Origin: Mastigias papua
Taxonomy: Eukaryota > Cnidaria > Scyphozoa > Rhizostomeae > Mastigiidae
DNA: 64,000 bases
Direction of reading: 5' to 3'
Assembly (NCBI GenBank): GCA_964019165.1
Contig: OZ025267.1
Location: forward strand, 565,501 to 629,500
In this document: positions 1-50,134 of the stretch, piece by piece
Position numbering within the stretch: position 1 is the stretch's first letter
How the letters are laid out: the number at the start of each line of letters is the position of its first letter
Made by a program: the position numbers and the translations under genes
The notes under the pieces: model-generated
Told to the model about the DNA's origin: nothing
Databases searched by the model: none
What the model saw: only the letters and a program-made list of their open reading frames with translations

Positions 1-890
1 ACGTAGTTTAAACATGACACAAAGATAATTCACTCTAAAAACAGAATGACTGTCTACGGATTTTTCTTCCAGTCTACGAATCTCTAAAAACCCAATGATC
101 AATGAATCAATCTCATGTGGGTGAAAAGGCGAGAAAATCACCCAACAACCACAGGTCAATCCAGTAGGTTGACTTGTCAATCGTCATTTCTTACTTAGAA
201 AGAACTAGCATTTCTAATTCCACCATCGTCAAAATAACAGTAGACGAAAAGCTGCCGATATATCCAACGGCGCCATTTCTAACCAATGGAAATCCCCAAC
301 AAGATGCAAGTCTACAGACTTACTTTTAGAGCGGTTAAGTTGAATTGTTTAGAAAGAGACAAGCAAAGGAATGGATAGACTTTCGTAAAAAGCGAAAAAA
401 ACAAGAATGTCAAATGATGCGCCATTTTGAAAAGCATTTAAAAATCCTAATCCAAAGCAGGATTTGCAACATAATCCAACAAATAATGCTCATTAACTGT
501 GGTATTCACAGGGATCACGGCATGGAATGAAATCCTGCAGCGGCACAGAAGCTTGCTCTTTCTAAATTGCTTCAAAAACCGACGTAAAAATCTCCTAACT
601 AGTTGAAGTGGATGGATGCATTTAGGTCCCTCTGTCCTGGTGGCCTTCTGTGGGTGGTGGTGCCTGTTTGGTCTTGATAAGGTCTTTATGCACCGAGCAG
701 GACTTGTAAGGTGCCGTCTCTCTGGATGCTTCGGGAAATGGTGAGCTGGAAGTATCCATCTATCTTAGTGGCAATAAATGGCAGACCCGTTGGAAGTGCA
801 GCTCAATACATTCATCAATTTAATGTAGTAACTTATAAATATCTTGATTTGATTATTTTCTCTATCTGTAAGGGTATCGTGCCTAAACAT
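1..890. other. Left-edge intergenic DNA, no gene seen
   Basis: I read both strands and found only short unsupported frames (the longest about 60 codons) with no recognisable domain and no splice-consistent exon chain. The sequence is ordinary AT-rich spacer leading into the ATATG satellite. It lies downstream of the HPF1 3' end. Confidence 0.6.
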
Positions 891-1146
891 TTATATATGA
901 TATGATTGATACGATATGATATTTGATATATGATATATGATATATGATATATGATATATGATATATGATATATGATATATGATATATGATATATGATATA
1001 TGATATATGATATATGATATATGATATATGATATGATATGATATGATATGATATGATATGATATGATATGATATGATATGATATGATATGAAAAAATATG
1101 ATATGAAATGATATGACATGATATGATTGATATGATGTGATATGAT
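891..1146. repeat. ATATGAT / ATATG simple satellite
   Basis: About 250 bp made first of a 7-bp unit (ATATGAT) and then of a 5-bp unit (ATATG), with a decayed right end (ATATGAA, ATATGAC variants). Its open frames on the minus strand, rich in Ser-Tyr-His-Ile, are artefacts of the repeat. The 7-to-5-bp unit change suggests two successive expansions. Confidence 0.95.
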
Positions 1147-1739
1147 AGTTTCAAAATTAGTACTATTTGATGGTAATGCGCGGTGAAAGTCACCCTAGTG
1201 TTAATCATTGTGGGGGTTGATTTTTCATTTTATTATTAATTATTGTCGTTTACTTTATTTTGAATAGGCTGTTATACCTGGCATTTTCAGCTAATTTAGG
1301 CCTACTGTGCATGCCACATCCAGGCATGAAGTCCCCTCCGAAGGACGGCAGAGTGAGTTGATTTGGTCGTATATCTGGAAAGTCGCCCATCCAGTTGCCG
1401 ACCTAACACAGCCAAGCTTAGCTTCAGCTAAATATATGATGACAAAGAGAGGAAGTTACTTATCCTTAAAGAGGTTAGTGACTCAGGGGGATTGAAAATT
1501 TTCCCATTCACTCAAATAGAGGTATTTAATCGTGAACAATACGACACCTAAATATGCATTTTATCCTTAAGAAATATTACTATGTTTTACATTTTCTTCT
1601 TTAAAGTAATAACTTCTGGTATGTATGAAGAAACAATAAATTAGGCAATATAAACATAGAATTCAAGCACAAGAAATATAGAATTTCTGAAACCATCAAA
1701 CAGACCTCAAAACAAAACAAAATCATTCAAAGAACTTCC

Positions 1740-4700
1740 TTACGTTTCGTCGATAAATCTCTCTCTTCTGTCCATGTGGCTTTTAATTATTTTACCATAC
1801 AGTTCTCTGCTAAGCAGTGAGTAAGCGAGTGGTAGTAGCTGTAAAATCTGTCCCTTGAAGGCCTCGTTTCCATAGCAAAACAAATCGATACCAAGTTCTA
1901 GGCCCATCCCATAATCACATTCATCATTAGCAAATTGTACAAACGTAATCAAATCATGTAACTCATCAGAATATTGATTCTTTTCTCTTTCATTTTTAGC
2001 ACCACATATTTTATCCAGCAGTTTCTTCAACGCATCTGTTACAAAGAAGACCATAACTATAAGGATAATTGTTTGTCAAAACTTAATTTTATCCACAAAT
2101 TTACTAAATACAGTTATAGGTCTTGGTAAAGTCGGCAACGAACAACTGGCTGTCAGGGCTACAATACTAAAACAAATGTCATATATAACAAAATCTAACG
2201 GAATTAAATATCACTCATGTATATTCATGATGATGTAAAGATTTGATCATAGCTAACTACAGCAACAGAAAATATAGGAATTACATCTGATAGTAGTTCC
2301 GTCTTACGTACTGAGCTTCATATCAAATTATCATGCCAATGTGAAGTTTAGTACACATGATGCACTACGCAGAGACATCTGGTAGTAATATTGATGAGCT
2401 TGGATAAACAACGGTTTTTGTAATTTGTTGTTAAAGCCAAGACATCTCAGAAGGCTAATAAAGTACCCAGAGTAAGAACCAATAATATCAAGGGGGCTCC
2501 GAGAGAAAGATTGATAAATTTAGCTTTATTATAGTTTAGTATTTGCTAAGTGTAAAACAGGTCGATTTCTGCATATGTCACTGTTATACACCGGGTGTAG
2601 ATCCAAACTGTCAGGCATTCGACCCACTAATAATGTGTCTTACATAACATTGATACTGCTGGTACTGCGTCTAAACAACTAAAGGGTCTCATGAAAATGT
2701 TGGGATATCTACTCGCCACAGTATTAAAAGTTTAATAATTATCCATTAACTCTATTTTTCCACGTCATAACTTGCTTGCAATTACAAACATCAAACATAA
2801 AAGACAATTTTATAAGCAGTTCCAAGAAAAAGAAGCATTTGAAAGTGTAGTTCTATGGATTAGTTTTAGTTTCAATTCAAATATAAATTACAAACATTCA
2901 TAACTTATAAACTCTTGACGTAACCCTTGCTAATTTTGCATTGAAGATATTATGATAATATTGCAAATTGAATCTATGATCCTATGAAATTCAGCTCACC
3001 TGAAAGGTAGCCATGCCTAAAATTTTATGAACATAGAGACAAATGCAAAGTAAATTCTGCCATTGTGAACTGCAAGCCACAAATACATCTTGAGTATTGT
3101 ATATTATCTTATCTCTATAATGTAACATAGTTCTATGACATTTACTGCAAATTCATGCCTTATTTTAAAATCTCTCGAGTTCACTACCCCATTGTCTTTT
3201 GAGTCAAAAATAGTGTTACCGTGACTACAGCCAAAATCCCAATCTTATTGTGAACATGAACAAAGTTCCATATATCTAAGATGAGAGACTTTCCCTCATA
3301 TTCATGACACAAACTTTTACTAATAGTTTACGCTTTCAAAAGTTGGCTACAGTTGTAGAATGACTGCAAAAAATTACTCACTGTCAGTGAGATTCAATGG
3401 TCGATATCCAACTTCATTGCCATCAAGAGGCACAACTATACCAGCTTTATGGAATGATTTGGTGACCACTGTTCCCTTCCTTTCTTTAACTTTACTTGTC
3501 ACACTTTCCAAACTATAATTTAACTTTTTGGCAACATCTTTAAGTTGCTTAATGAGTTCCTGGATGTTCTTTTTCTTTGAGCTATCTCTGGTGTCAGTCA
3601 GAAGGTTTTGAGCATAAGAGCTACAATTATAGAATAAAAGTTCAAATAAGGGAGAGCTTCAAAAATTACTTCTGGATGAATGTGTTACAGTCATCGTCCT
3701 CAGCAATGGAAAGAAGACTTATGCAGCTTCTACTACAATCATTAGAGAAAAGGACATAATATAGAACAATATATAGAAAAGGACATATGACAGTTTTTGC
3801 ATAGTAATAATACAGTTAATACTGAACCTGGGAAATAAAGAGTTTCTAAGTTTTGAAAGAAGAAACAATATCAGAATTTAGCATTAAAATATAATGATCG
3901 TAAAAGATATATTTTGACTGTGAAATTGATCACATGTAGTTAGCTACAACTGAAAACAATCAATGCCCTCATAAAAATATTTCAATGGTGTTTTTTTTGA
4001 ATCTTCTACCATGTTTTACAGAAATTTTTTGAAAATTGAAGCATACTATGATGCAACAATTATTTTGATAAAATTCCTTGAATACAAACAGTGGTACATA
4101 AAGTGCATATACCAGTTATGTCAATTTCTATGGAAGTTGTGCAAATCAAATAATAAAGTTTCATACATAAAGTGGTAGTCTAGGGACTTGTCAATTGAAT
4201 CATTTTGATACAAAAGGCCAAGTTAAGTGTAGTAATAAAAAACATCTGATCAGTATAAAACTAAGATCCATTTAATAACTCTTGTTCCTGTCAAAATACT
4301 ATTTATTAAAATACTAAATACTATTTACTATTTTCAGAAATAAATTTTGAAATCATAATCAAAGGAATTAAACACAAACAAGGGTATAAACTACAAAACA
4401 TGACTTACACCAAATACCAAAGAAAAGCAAGAAATATTGATTAAATGTGAAAAAACATGCACTTAGATTGTCTCAATACAGGTGTAAAGTGAGATCGAAC
4501 GTGATTGGTGGATTTCCTGGTCCTTAGATACGTGGTAGCAACCGGCTTTCTCTGGAGAAGATTACTATGGTCTTGCACTTTACAAGATAAGGGTAGAGTG
4601 TTTCTACCCTGATATTTCGTCAAATTGTTTAGCCTGTCTATTTATTCTTCCTTGGAAGCTCTATATTTCAATAGTTTTTATTTATTTATTTATTTATTTT

Positions 4701-7549
4701 TGCTCTGAATAACTCAGGCTGACTGAGTTAGGCCATCTCCATAAACAGATCATTTTGTAACCGTTCCAGTATTATTTCATTTCTAATACAATCATTCAGG
4801 CATTCATTTCGTGCATGTTCATTACTTTTTCTTCTGCAGCAACTTACCGTTATCATTCTCCAACAATAATTACTCCGTTCATTACTCTTACCAGGGCAAA
4901 ATGAGTGATGAGATCATCAACATGTAAGAAATTGAATTGCAATGCAAATCATACCTAACTGCAGCAAAAACATTGTCACCACACGGAGTGAAAATGCAAT
5001 CTATATCAGCATTGTTAGTTGCCACAATTGCTGGTAGCTCATTTGGATCATCTCTGAAAATCAAATTTAAAATTAAAATGGAATATTGCTGGCTGAGGAT
5101 GAGACAAGCTTGTCAACAAATATCTATAGATATAGTTTAGTTCTTTTCAATTGATTTGTCACCTTAATGTCCATGGATTTGTCCATGTAATGGTTTTGTC
5201 AGCAAATATCAACTGTGTCATCTATCAATAATATCTAAAGAAACCAAGAACTTGTGTCTGTTTCCAAGCTCCTAATGGTTTTGAGCAAATTCATTGTAAT
5301 CATTCCACTCATCAACTGCAATTAATATTGACGTTTGACATAATCAAAAAGAACATAAGCTATTAGAGTATCACAAATAAAAAGATCTTTAAGGCAAGGC
5401 ACTTCAGCATACTATCAGGTTTGAAAAATCAATGAAAGGAATACTAATGGTCTGTGAGCTGGGGCTACATTCACAAAAAATCAATTGGTAAACAAAGTAC
5501 TCAAGCAAGACTAGCCTTGACTTAAGCAGTTACCACAATTGCAATGTTATGATTATACTAAAAATAACAAAGGAAAAAACCAGGTGTGATAGTTAAAGTA
5601 GATAAGAAAAAACTAACATCTTATATCATATCAAATATATCATAACATATTGTAAATTTAAATCTACCAAAATAACTATTCTGAACAAATACTGACACCT
5701 ATTAACAAAAAGGTATTAGACAAGTCTTCAATTAAATTCTGAACACATGTAAATGGTGTATTAAAAATACAATGCCTCAAAAGACATGGAAAATACATGT
5801 TTTACCTGAAGTACCCAATATGAAAACAACTTCTGTTGCTTGATTCTTTGATAAGAGTCATAAATTCTGGTGGATCATAGAAAAATCTTGAATGTAAATG
5901 ATAGCTGAGTTGTCCATTATCATCATTAGAACCATCATCCATGCCATTCATATTCTTGATGTTTTCTTGATCACCTTCATCAGATTCTTTTACAGGCAAT
6001 CTTCCTGTAATCATATCATATGGTCCACAAAGCTCTAAGCCTAATGTTTCCACTAAAGCAGCTGTTGATAAACATTAAGATAAAACCAGTTGACATGTGA
6101 TGGACAAATTAAGAAGTTATATAATATAAATTTAAAAAAAACCAAAATGAACATCTGTGCACCATTGCACTTATATCATGCAGCTAGGAATATATATTTA
6201 GCTAATGTCAATTATTTCAAAAAAACTGTTTATAATGTCATAATATTTCATTAACTTAAAATATTCCTCAAAACAAAATTTCCTATTTTCTCCTTAATAG
6301 ACACATTGAGATGAAGAATACTAAGAAAACTAAGGTACTATCCTTTCTATTCCAATCTCTTTCTCATTTCCTAATATCATCATTTATTTCATTTATTCAC
6401 AACTAGGTGTAGAACATATACATTCTTTTCAATCACAAAAGAGTACTTTGACTGAAATTAATCTGTCAAACAATATGGAATCCAAAGGAACACAAACTTA
6501 CCAGTTCCTAAATCAGGCTCTAACTTTTTACAGAAATCATAAAAATCATAGAAGTCATCAGGCATTTCCATCTTCAATGCTTTTTGTAGTTTTGTGGAGA
6601 ACTCATTCTTTGTTTGAGAATCTGAATCAACAAATTTTAAGTCATTAACATCAATGGAAATATTTCAGTTATACAGATCTTATTCCTATCCCTTATTACT
6701 AGTAAAGGTCATCATTTCAAGATACAAAATCTTTGCCATATGTAACTATCTTCGTCATAAACTACTTTTTGATTCCATCAACAACCTATTGTTTTGACTT
6801 TTATTGATTTTTTTCTCTGATCAACATCTCATGTGTTGATACATATTCCTGTAAATCTTTTAATATTGTTCATTAATGCACAACCAAGCGTACTTACTTG
6901 TTCTGTTTAACAATTGTGCATTTAAACTAATGATTGCTGTAGGTATGATAAAGAGATCGAGAATGGTCACACATTGTGTAGGTAAGCTTGGTGACTGGTT
7001 TAGACAAACAGCATATAAATCCAACTCTAAGAACTGCTCTACCATTATGCTAGAAATAGTTTTCAATATTTACACTCTTGGTAAGCTAAAGTATCTACGT
7101 TTAAGCTACAAAGAAGAATTGTACCTCAAGCAAAAAGACAAAACCTACCTGAAGCTTCTCTCCCAATTGGTTCATAAACACTTTCGACCTTCTGCCTTTT
7201 TGCTCCCTGGGAGTAATGCATACAAAGTAGTTCATTCGTAAGGTATGCCTACAAATGCAGTGTCAAATGGAATAAGCCTGGTAAGATAGCTCATTCAGAG
7301 ACATGTGATAAATAAAGTCAAGTGCTTGCCGTACCTGGGACTATGCTGGGACCTAGGCCAAAACGCCTGTTGGGAAATTAGCGTTCAACTTCTTCACTTC
7401 ACAATCATCCTATTATGGTTAGAATAGCTATGTAATTATACAATTCAACTTTAATTTTCGTTATCTATGGCATACTTTAATAGTCAACTACAGACCTTGG
7501 ACTGTTGAACACTCTTACTTCGGGATCTCTTCTTAGATTTTCCCGCCAT
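1740..7549 (-). CDS. HPF1: Histone PARylation factor 1 (HPF1), complete, 7 coding exons
   Basis: HPF1 binds PARP1/PARP2 in the nucleus and completes their active site so that serine on histones is ADP-ribosylated. Coding exons read leftward: 7496-7549, 7149-7206, 6502-6621, 5806-6061, 4955-5053, 3382-3587, 1740-2035. All phases match, giving 362 residues (human 346). The start [12 protein letters not shown] is basic and preceded by no other in-frame start. Family landmarks are [67 protein letters not shown] (PARP interface) and [18 protein letters not shown]. The catalytic Glu of NDE, human Glu284, is about residue 303. An acidic [12 protein letters not shown] insert sits between PYDM and FYDPPEF. 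About ten residues found in human after NVFAAV have no counterpart here. Either they are lost, or a small exon in 3588-4954 was missed. Confidence 0.95.
2036..3381. other. HPF1 last intron, no feature seen
   Basis: Minus-strand intron of about 1.35 kb between the sixth and seventh coding exons. It is AT-rich, and I see no transposon ends or extra exon. The donor is GTGAGTAA and the acceptor is a TTCTTTGTAACAG tract. Confidence 0.55.
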
Positions 7550-8869
7550 GTTTGATTGCATACAGAACTATGGAACATTTGCTCCTGCACAGCAAACATA
7601 TTTGGGGAATATGAATAAGAGCTCCCGAGTGAAATGCTTCTGGAGGGGAGGGGGTGGGGCACACATTTTTAATGTGCCTTCCATATGAAAGTGTAATTAC
7701 AAAGAAAAATGAACTTGTAAGAACATTGTCCTAAATTAAATTGTCTGTGTAATACTTATTCTTCTTAGAATTTGTGCAGTGTTTTTGTCTATGGACAGAT
7801 TCGTCTTGTTCTATTTTACCTGTACCAAAGAATACTGAGAAAGTATTCATTCATTCCCAGATTGAAGCAATGTATTATCTGCTTGCTTTTATCAAGTAAA
7901 TCAATTATAAAATCCATTCCCTTCAAAGACTGGAGCTTTAATTTTCTCAATTGATCTAATTAACACAACTGCACCAAGGGAGAGAGTAACAATGTGCTAA
8001 AGAAAGAGGCTGGAGGTACTCGGGGGTTCTCGGTGGCTGGCATTGAACAACTCAAAAAGTTTGACCAATATATTGACTTATTCGAAATTTCTTGCACTGA
8101 ATATCTATTGGTAGGTGTTAAGAATATATTGACACATACAAACCTCTTACACTCAATAGTATTCGTCTAAATGTATAAATGATGAAAAAGTTATTTATTT
8201 ACCTCATATTTCAAAATCACTTTTAGTTAAAGAGCAGATTTCAAAGTTAGTTTTAGTAATCTATAGAGCAGATAATAATTGCGAAATGTTTTATGTAGAT
8301 GACGGGACGTAGAAACCTGGGGGCATTGGGAAAATATGCCCCCCAAAGCTTGGAAGTGGTAAAAAGTTCCCTTAAAATGTAAACAATGCTGCTTTTCTGG
8401 AGAAAAATCTATGCACGAGGTCCTTGCAGACTTACAGAGTGTCTCTCTTTACTTGATATGACACAAGTTAAGTTTTCTTACATCCTATATTATCGTACTT
8501 AAATTCTTTCTACATTCTCTATTTTCAGGGACGCCGGAGCATATTTTGAGTGGGAGGACCATTATAATGGCCTTTTTCGTCGCTTTCGTTCTTCGGCTCA
8601 TTCTCCATTTGCGATAGATGCATTACTATAACAAACACTCTTGGTAAGATTGGGTGTGCTTCTTAAATCATAGGGTAGGACATAAGTGCCTGCCAGTTCC
8701 TCCTCCACGTTCCAAATACTTCCTACGTCTCTGGTAGATGAGACAATTAGAAGGTATGATATTTAGTGGAATTACTTATCTAGTAAGGTTCCAATTCACC
8801 GAGCTCTAGGTTTTGTAAGATTTTACAATACAAATGAAGCAAACGACAGCAAAGACAGAACCAAAGTGA
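7550..8869. other. Upstream spacer of HPF1, no gene seen
   Basis: Sequence 5' of HPF1 with no recognisable coding exon on either strand. A promoter is expected immediately to the right of 7549 but no clear TATA or initiator element can be singled out. Confidence 0.5.
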
Positions 8870-9650
8870 ATAATACCTTGGTGTGACGATCGACAATTCT
8901 CTGGAAGGAACACATAAAGACAGTTTCTACCAAAGTTTCCAAGGCTATTGGCTTTCTAAGGCATTCAAAAACGTTTCTACCACAGGAAACACTTAAGACC
9001 CTATACAAAGGTATTGTTGAGCCACACTTTCGGGACTGTTGCTCTGTCTGGGGTTGCGCTGGTTCGAATGAGCTTAATCAGTTGCAAAAACTTCAAAACC
9101 GAGCTGCAAGGATCCTAACAAAGAGTAGCGTTGACACCCCTGGCAGACTACTTATCGACAGGTTGGGCTGGAAGACCATTGATCAGCTTACAGCTGAAGA
9201 ATCGAAAACAATGGTCTATAAGTCCATGCATGAAATGGCTCCACCATACCTCTGTGATCTCTTTACAAAAAACTCAACGAGCTCTTCGTATGTCCTACGA
9301 AATGCAGCGACAGATTTGAAATTGCCCAAGAAAATGTCATAAAATGGGCAGAGATGTTTTTCTTATAGAGGAGCTAAAATGTGGAATGACCTTCCTGTCA
9401 AAACTAAGCAGGCATCTTCTCTGGCTGTTTTCAAAAAGTTTGTTTATATTTTTCATGTTTTTCTTTTTTCCTTTCCTATATTAGGTTTTTTCTATGTAAT
9501 CAGGTTTTTAGCTTTTTCTTTAACAATTTTAGATTTAATATATTTATTGTATTATAGTTTTTAAGTGGAGGGCCCCTTGCAAATCAGCTCTGGCTGAAGG
9601 GCAACCCTCCTTAAAGGAATTAAAATGAAATGAAAAATGAAATGAAATGA
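8870..9650 (+). pseudogene. LINE (CR1/L2-like) C-terminal fragment with 3' tail, decayed
   Basis: The translation shows the end of a non-LTR retrotransposon reverse transcriptase. YLGVTIDN is followed by a one-base frameshift near 8891, then LWKEHIKTVSTKVSKAIGFL, PHFRDCCSVWGC, LQKLQNRAARILTKS, DRLGWKTIDQL and, after an in-frame stop near 9340, RGAKMWNDLPVKTKQA. These are the usual conserved C-terminal blocks of CR1/L2-type LINEs. The 3' tail GGCCCCTTGCAAATCAGC...GAAGGGCAACCC is followed by degenerate ATGAA repeats, the typical tail of this class. The copy is 5'-truncated and dead (a frameshift plus stops), so it is a relic. The same tail recurs in the plus orientation near 27.9, 31.1 and 55.1 kb. 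Confidence 0.88.
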
Positions 9651-11343
9651 ATACTACGCAATAACAAGGAACTTGAAATGCTTTGGCAATCATTATCAAG
9701 TGAAATAAAAGAGTTTCGAAACTTGGAATCAAAACAATAAAAACAATAAACAAGTGGAAAACAGACAAATGCAACTGCAGTCTTTGCAAAACATTTATTA
9801 TTAACTTAGGTTACATTTAGGATAGTGTTTACTTTGTATATTTATTTTACGGTTTATGTATTGTATAGTTGGCTTCAAGAAGCTTTATTGTTATGGCTGT
9901 CGCCAACTTTAAATGAACTGTTTTATTATCATGTATGTCACATTTCATATTCTGTCTTTAGAGTTCTCCTTCTAAGTTTTAATGTCCCACTGAGACTGCC
10001 AAATAAGGCCGTCATTCTCAGTTGATTTAATCAAAGAATATGATAAGGAATCTGGTTGTGTTATTGTTGACATAGTAGGAACTTTACAGTCAGAGCTTGG
10101 TGAAAATCTGTACGTGTTTTAGAAATAGCAGAGGCATAAAATCTAATAGCTTGTAAAACACCACAACGGGAGACGATTTGTAATCAGAGCACTCCATTCA
10201 CTACTATCCATGGCGTCATATCGCTCTTCATTGTACTGCAACAATCCATGATCAAAAAAGTCAAATGGCCTGGGATACCTAACTAGTAGCATCGAGCTTC
10301 CAGCTTGCTAATGGTTAACGTGAAAAGGCGCATGTGAACAGAGAAACGAAGATAAGCCATAGTTAGCTGTATTGATTTTCAAAAAGTCATTCATATCGAC
10401 TAATTCTACAGATAGGATTGGGCATATATATTTTTTTAATATTTAATCACCTCTTGCGGCTTAAACATGTCACAAACTCGTACTAGTGCGAGCTAAGACA
10501 TCACCAGCTGGACAGCAGGGGCGAATAATTGCAAAAATCACACAGGAATGCAGCCTACAAGATTGAAATTGGTTCACATACAACTCAGTTTCAAGATTAG
10601 TTTAACTTGATATTCTCTAGCTCTGGGAATCTCACGTAATCATTGTAAAGCAAATTAATTTCAATTCCTTTTGACTTTCCTTTTTATTCATAACATAATA
10701 AGAACGATATCATGAATGTAAGAAAATATTTAACGACAATTTTAATAAGTTGAACGATCTTTACAGTGTGGTGAGGCTTGCAAATAACCACCAAAGACCG
10801 CCTAAAACCATTAGAACGTTTATGCACCTTTTCAATCGGAGATGTATCGAGTTCAAATTTCTCACAGGATACAGCCCATGATACGACGTGCATCGCTATA
10901 GAATCTTGGGCTCTCTTCCTCTATTGTCAAAGCTAATGGTTTAAACATTACTTGTGGGTAATGCTGTTTAAAAGCGTTTATTGAATAAGGAGATTCCAAA
11001 GGGCCCCGTGCTAACATGCTTAATGAACAACCAGCAAGTAGGCAACCTCCTGTCGAGTTGCTCAAGCATTATGCACACCTAATTCATTGAGAGTATTTCC
11101 CATTCTAATGAATGGTGCATTCTTACCCTTAGGTTCGTGAAATGGAAGTTTCAGTTGAGTTAATCTGATTCTTATCAAACTCAATGCACATGGACTAGTA
11201 TCCACGACAATACACCCTGCATAATCAACTTTTTATAATGCTGGTTGCGCTATTCTTTGTGAACATTGAAGCATACTTTGCTTAGGTCTCCTAATTCATG
11301 CGTTTCTATAGAGTAGCAGAACCTTGCTAGGTGTTTCTCAAAG
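9651..11343. other. Intergenic DNA between the LINE relic and the SLC6 first exon
   Basis: No gene could be assembled. A 67-codon minus-strand frame at 10862-11065 looks coding-like (FKQHYPQVMFKPLALTIEEE) but has no splice partners and no domain I recognise, so it is not called. Confidence 0.45.
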
Positions 11344-29088
<17,745 letters not shown>

Positions 29089-30824
29089 TATTGTTGTATA
29101 TAAGGACTAGTTATTAATTTCATTAACGATTATCTGCGATTGTTAGGTTGTCGATGAATTATGTGACATTTGTCGATATTAAAACTAGTCTAGTTACCTG
29201 ACTTCACTGAAATTCCTCGGGATCTCTTTCATTGGAGATGAATCTGTAGAAATCATCCAAAATAGAAACACTGACGTAAATCTTATGATCGTCCGAATAG
29301 TGTTTTTCTCCATCGCAGTATCATTTGATTTACCTTGCACCATATTATCATTTGAGCTTTTGAATCAAACAGGATCTAGCTCGCTTTTAGCACCCAGTTA
29401 CTAATTTATTTATTTTCTGTAATTAGTAATTTTTGTTTTTTAGATTCTTGTAGTACCGAGTGTGATGATTTCCTAAGATTACTTGTTGTTTCTTCGTTAT
29501 ACCTGTGTATTCAATTGTGTGCTTGCCTTGCTCATTTCCACTGAGAAGTTGGAACAATACTTGTTTCTATATGTCCATAAGCTCGTGGTTGTCCTTCGTA
29601 TTCCGTCATGAGTCAGCAACACAGAGCAGGTATGGCCGCCAAATGTTGGAGAACTCTGATCAGGTCTATTTTCTCCCAACCTAATTGACCAATCATCATG
29701 CAAGTTTCACACTATGGCTCCCACAGCTAGACATGGCCCCGTTTTGCATGATGTTTGGTCGATTAGGTTGTGAGCAAGTACACTACCGTTCAGAAAGTGT
29801 TTGGAGACCTCGATGAAAGAACTATGGCGTCAACCTTAATATGTGCAGCAACAGAAAGTTGCCCTGATATGAGCAGCCTTTTCTTTACGCAAGGTTTATT
29901 ATTCAGGGGAAAGGTTCTTTTTCACTTTTGCCAGGTAAAGTCAGGGAAAGTTGCTATGGTCAGGGGAAATAGCATTTTCAGGCTGTAGGTCGGGGAAAGA
30001 ATTTAAGTTTTCTTTATCAGAGAAGAATATAGATCTGTTAGTTAAAAAAGTAATGTTATAAATATATACATATTGACCAGAATTTGATCTCCTGATTTTG
30101 ATAAGAAGGATTGGTGTTTCTATAACTTTCCTAACTAGAAAAACAGAGAAATCAAGTTGTGCAGCAAGTTTTTGCACTGCTGTGCATAATCTCGAACATC
30201 ATTGGGGTGCAGAGTTGCAGTACTCCCGTAGTGTCGATAGCTGTTGGCACATTTGTCAAATATCGGTTGTTGTCAGCATACCTAGAAACTTAATATTCCT
30301 CTCTAATTTAATTTCCATTGTAGATCTTCCTAGATTCGCATTTGGGCACTGTACTATTGCTTCAGAGTTTACTCAGGGATATATATTTTTGGCAATTCTA
30401 TAGGGCAACACTATTACAAAAGTTTCTGTGTTGAACCAAACCATACTGAGTCCTCCTATTTCAATAAACAGGTTTACCAGCACCACAGCTATTGATTGTT
30501 GGCACTGTCTTTGACTTATGTTAGAACGACAAGTAGTGAACATATGGAAGGTCTTTTGCTCCTTTGCGTATCAGACACTTAACTATAACTGCACTGTTTG
30601 TGTTTCAGGCCTAGAAGAACCTAACCTGGTAATCGGTTTCGAATTTTTTGGCGCAGCTGAGATGCTTCGAAATATCAAAAATGTCATCTGAAAATTTGAA
30701 GGAAGTATCTGTTAGGATTATTAGCAGTGGAAACGCAATTTTGTAAATACCATGGCAACATAAAACATCGGTCCCAAACTTCCAAGCACTTGATATTTTG
30801 GTAATACGGACAGACTAATCGAAA
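29089..30824. other. Spacer between the SLC6 stop and the FAM47-like start
   Basis: It holds the SLC6 3' untranslated region and the FAM47-like promoter. An AATAAA lies near 30464, but no clear closer poly(A) signal stands out after 29088. No other gene is seen. Confidence 0.5.
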
Positions 30825-37957
<7,133 letters not shown>

Positions 37958-38953
37958 GTTTTTTAAGATACTTAAGGCAGCCAATGAATGAGTTTGTAAA
38001 TATATCTTAAATACTTATTTTTTATTGGTTTAGAAGGAACCAGCCGATATTTGATCGTACCCAATTGAAGTTTGACAGCAGAGAAATATCTGTCCAATTT
38101 ATCAAGACATGTCTGAGAAATATTCACTGCGTTCCCTATAAGGCACCATTATAGCTAGTGATTACATTCTGGTTTGTGGTCAGCCAAGGTAACTCAGCTG
38201 TCCAAAGGCTCGACTTGCTCAACTGGTCAGCGGTTCAAAGACATAATTTACCCAATTGCTCACCACATTCAACTGGCATATCAGCCATGCATTCAACCAA
38301 CACATACCTTTCCATTTACTCTCCCCGCGATGCTCACAATTTAAACGAATTTTCTATTCGATGCTCTAAAATGTCTTAAAAGCCTCTATAGGCATCTCCA
38401 ATATCCAACATTGCTTAACAGCATTGATTCTATTCTTGGAAATCGCAGGTTTGTGCTGAAATATATTATCAAGACGAGGAGAAATATAGAAATCATTTTA
38501 ATTCCGCGGTTTTACGGCAATAGGCGGTGTAATTAAGATGCAAAAGGCAACGTGACTAAATAGTGACTATAGCGGTTTTCCGATATGACAGCAATAACGA
38601 AATACGAACTTTCATTTATCATTGACACAATATAGGAGCATGAAAGCGTGAATAGGTATTAGATTAGAAAACGTATGATAGACAATGGGAATTACACTGA
38701 AAGTACTAAAGACATTCTAGGGCATAATGGAAAAACCAGAACGTAAATTCATATTAATTTGCATGTAAGTGAAACTAAATTGTGTTGCCATTTTAGGTCT
38801 CAATTAAACTGTCTTTTGTCATGAGACATTCAAAATCACGAAGAAGATGTTTCTATTCGGCGTCACCTTAATCATAGGTCTAGCAGAACGTGCAAAGAAA
38901 ATGCGGAATGTTTCTTATGAATCGTGTTTAACTAGGAATAACATCTTCGTCAT
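37958..38953. other. Convergent 3' region of the FAM47-like gene and NFXL1
   Basis: About 1 kb between two facing stop codons. It must hold both 3' untranslated regions, which may overlap. No AATAAA close to either stop is clear, and no other feature is seen. Confidence 0.55.

Positions 38954-50134
<11,181 letters not shown>

Noticed and set aside
883..1208. Two minus-strand frames rich in Ser-Tyr-His-Ile
   Set aside because: They arise from the ATATG/ATATGAT satellite and carry no other signal.
29497..29703. Minus-strand frame MHDDWSIRLGENRPDQS..
   Set aside because: It is short and isolated, with no domain, and lies in the SLC6 3' region.
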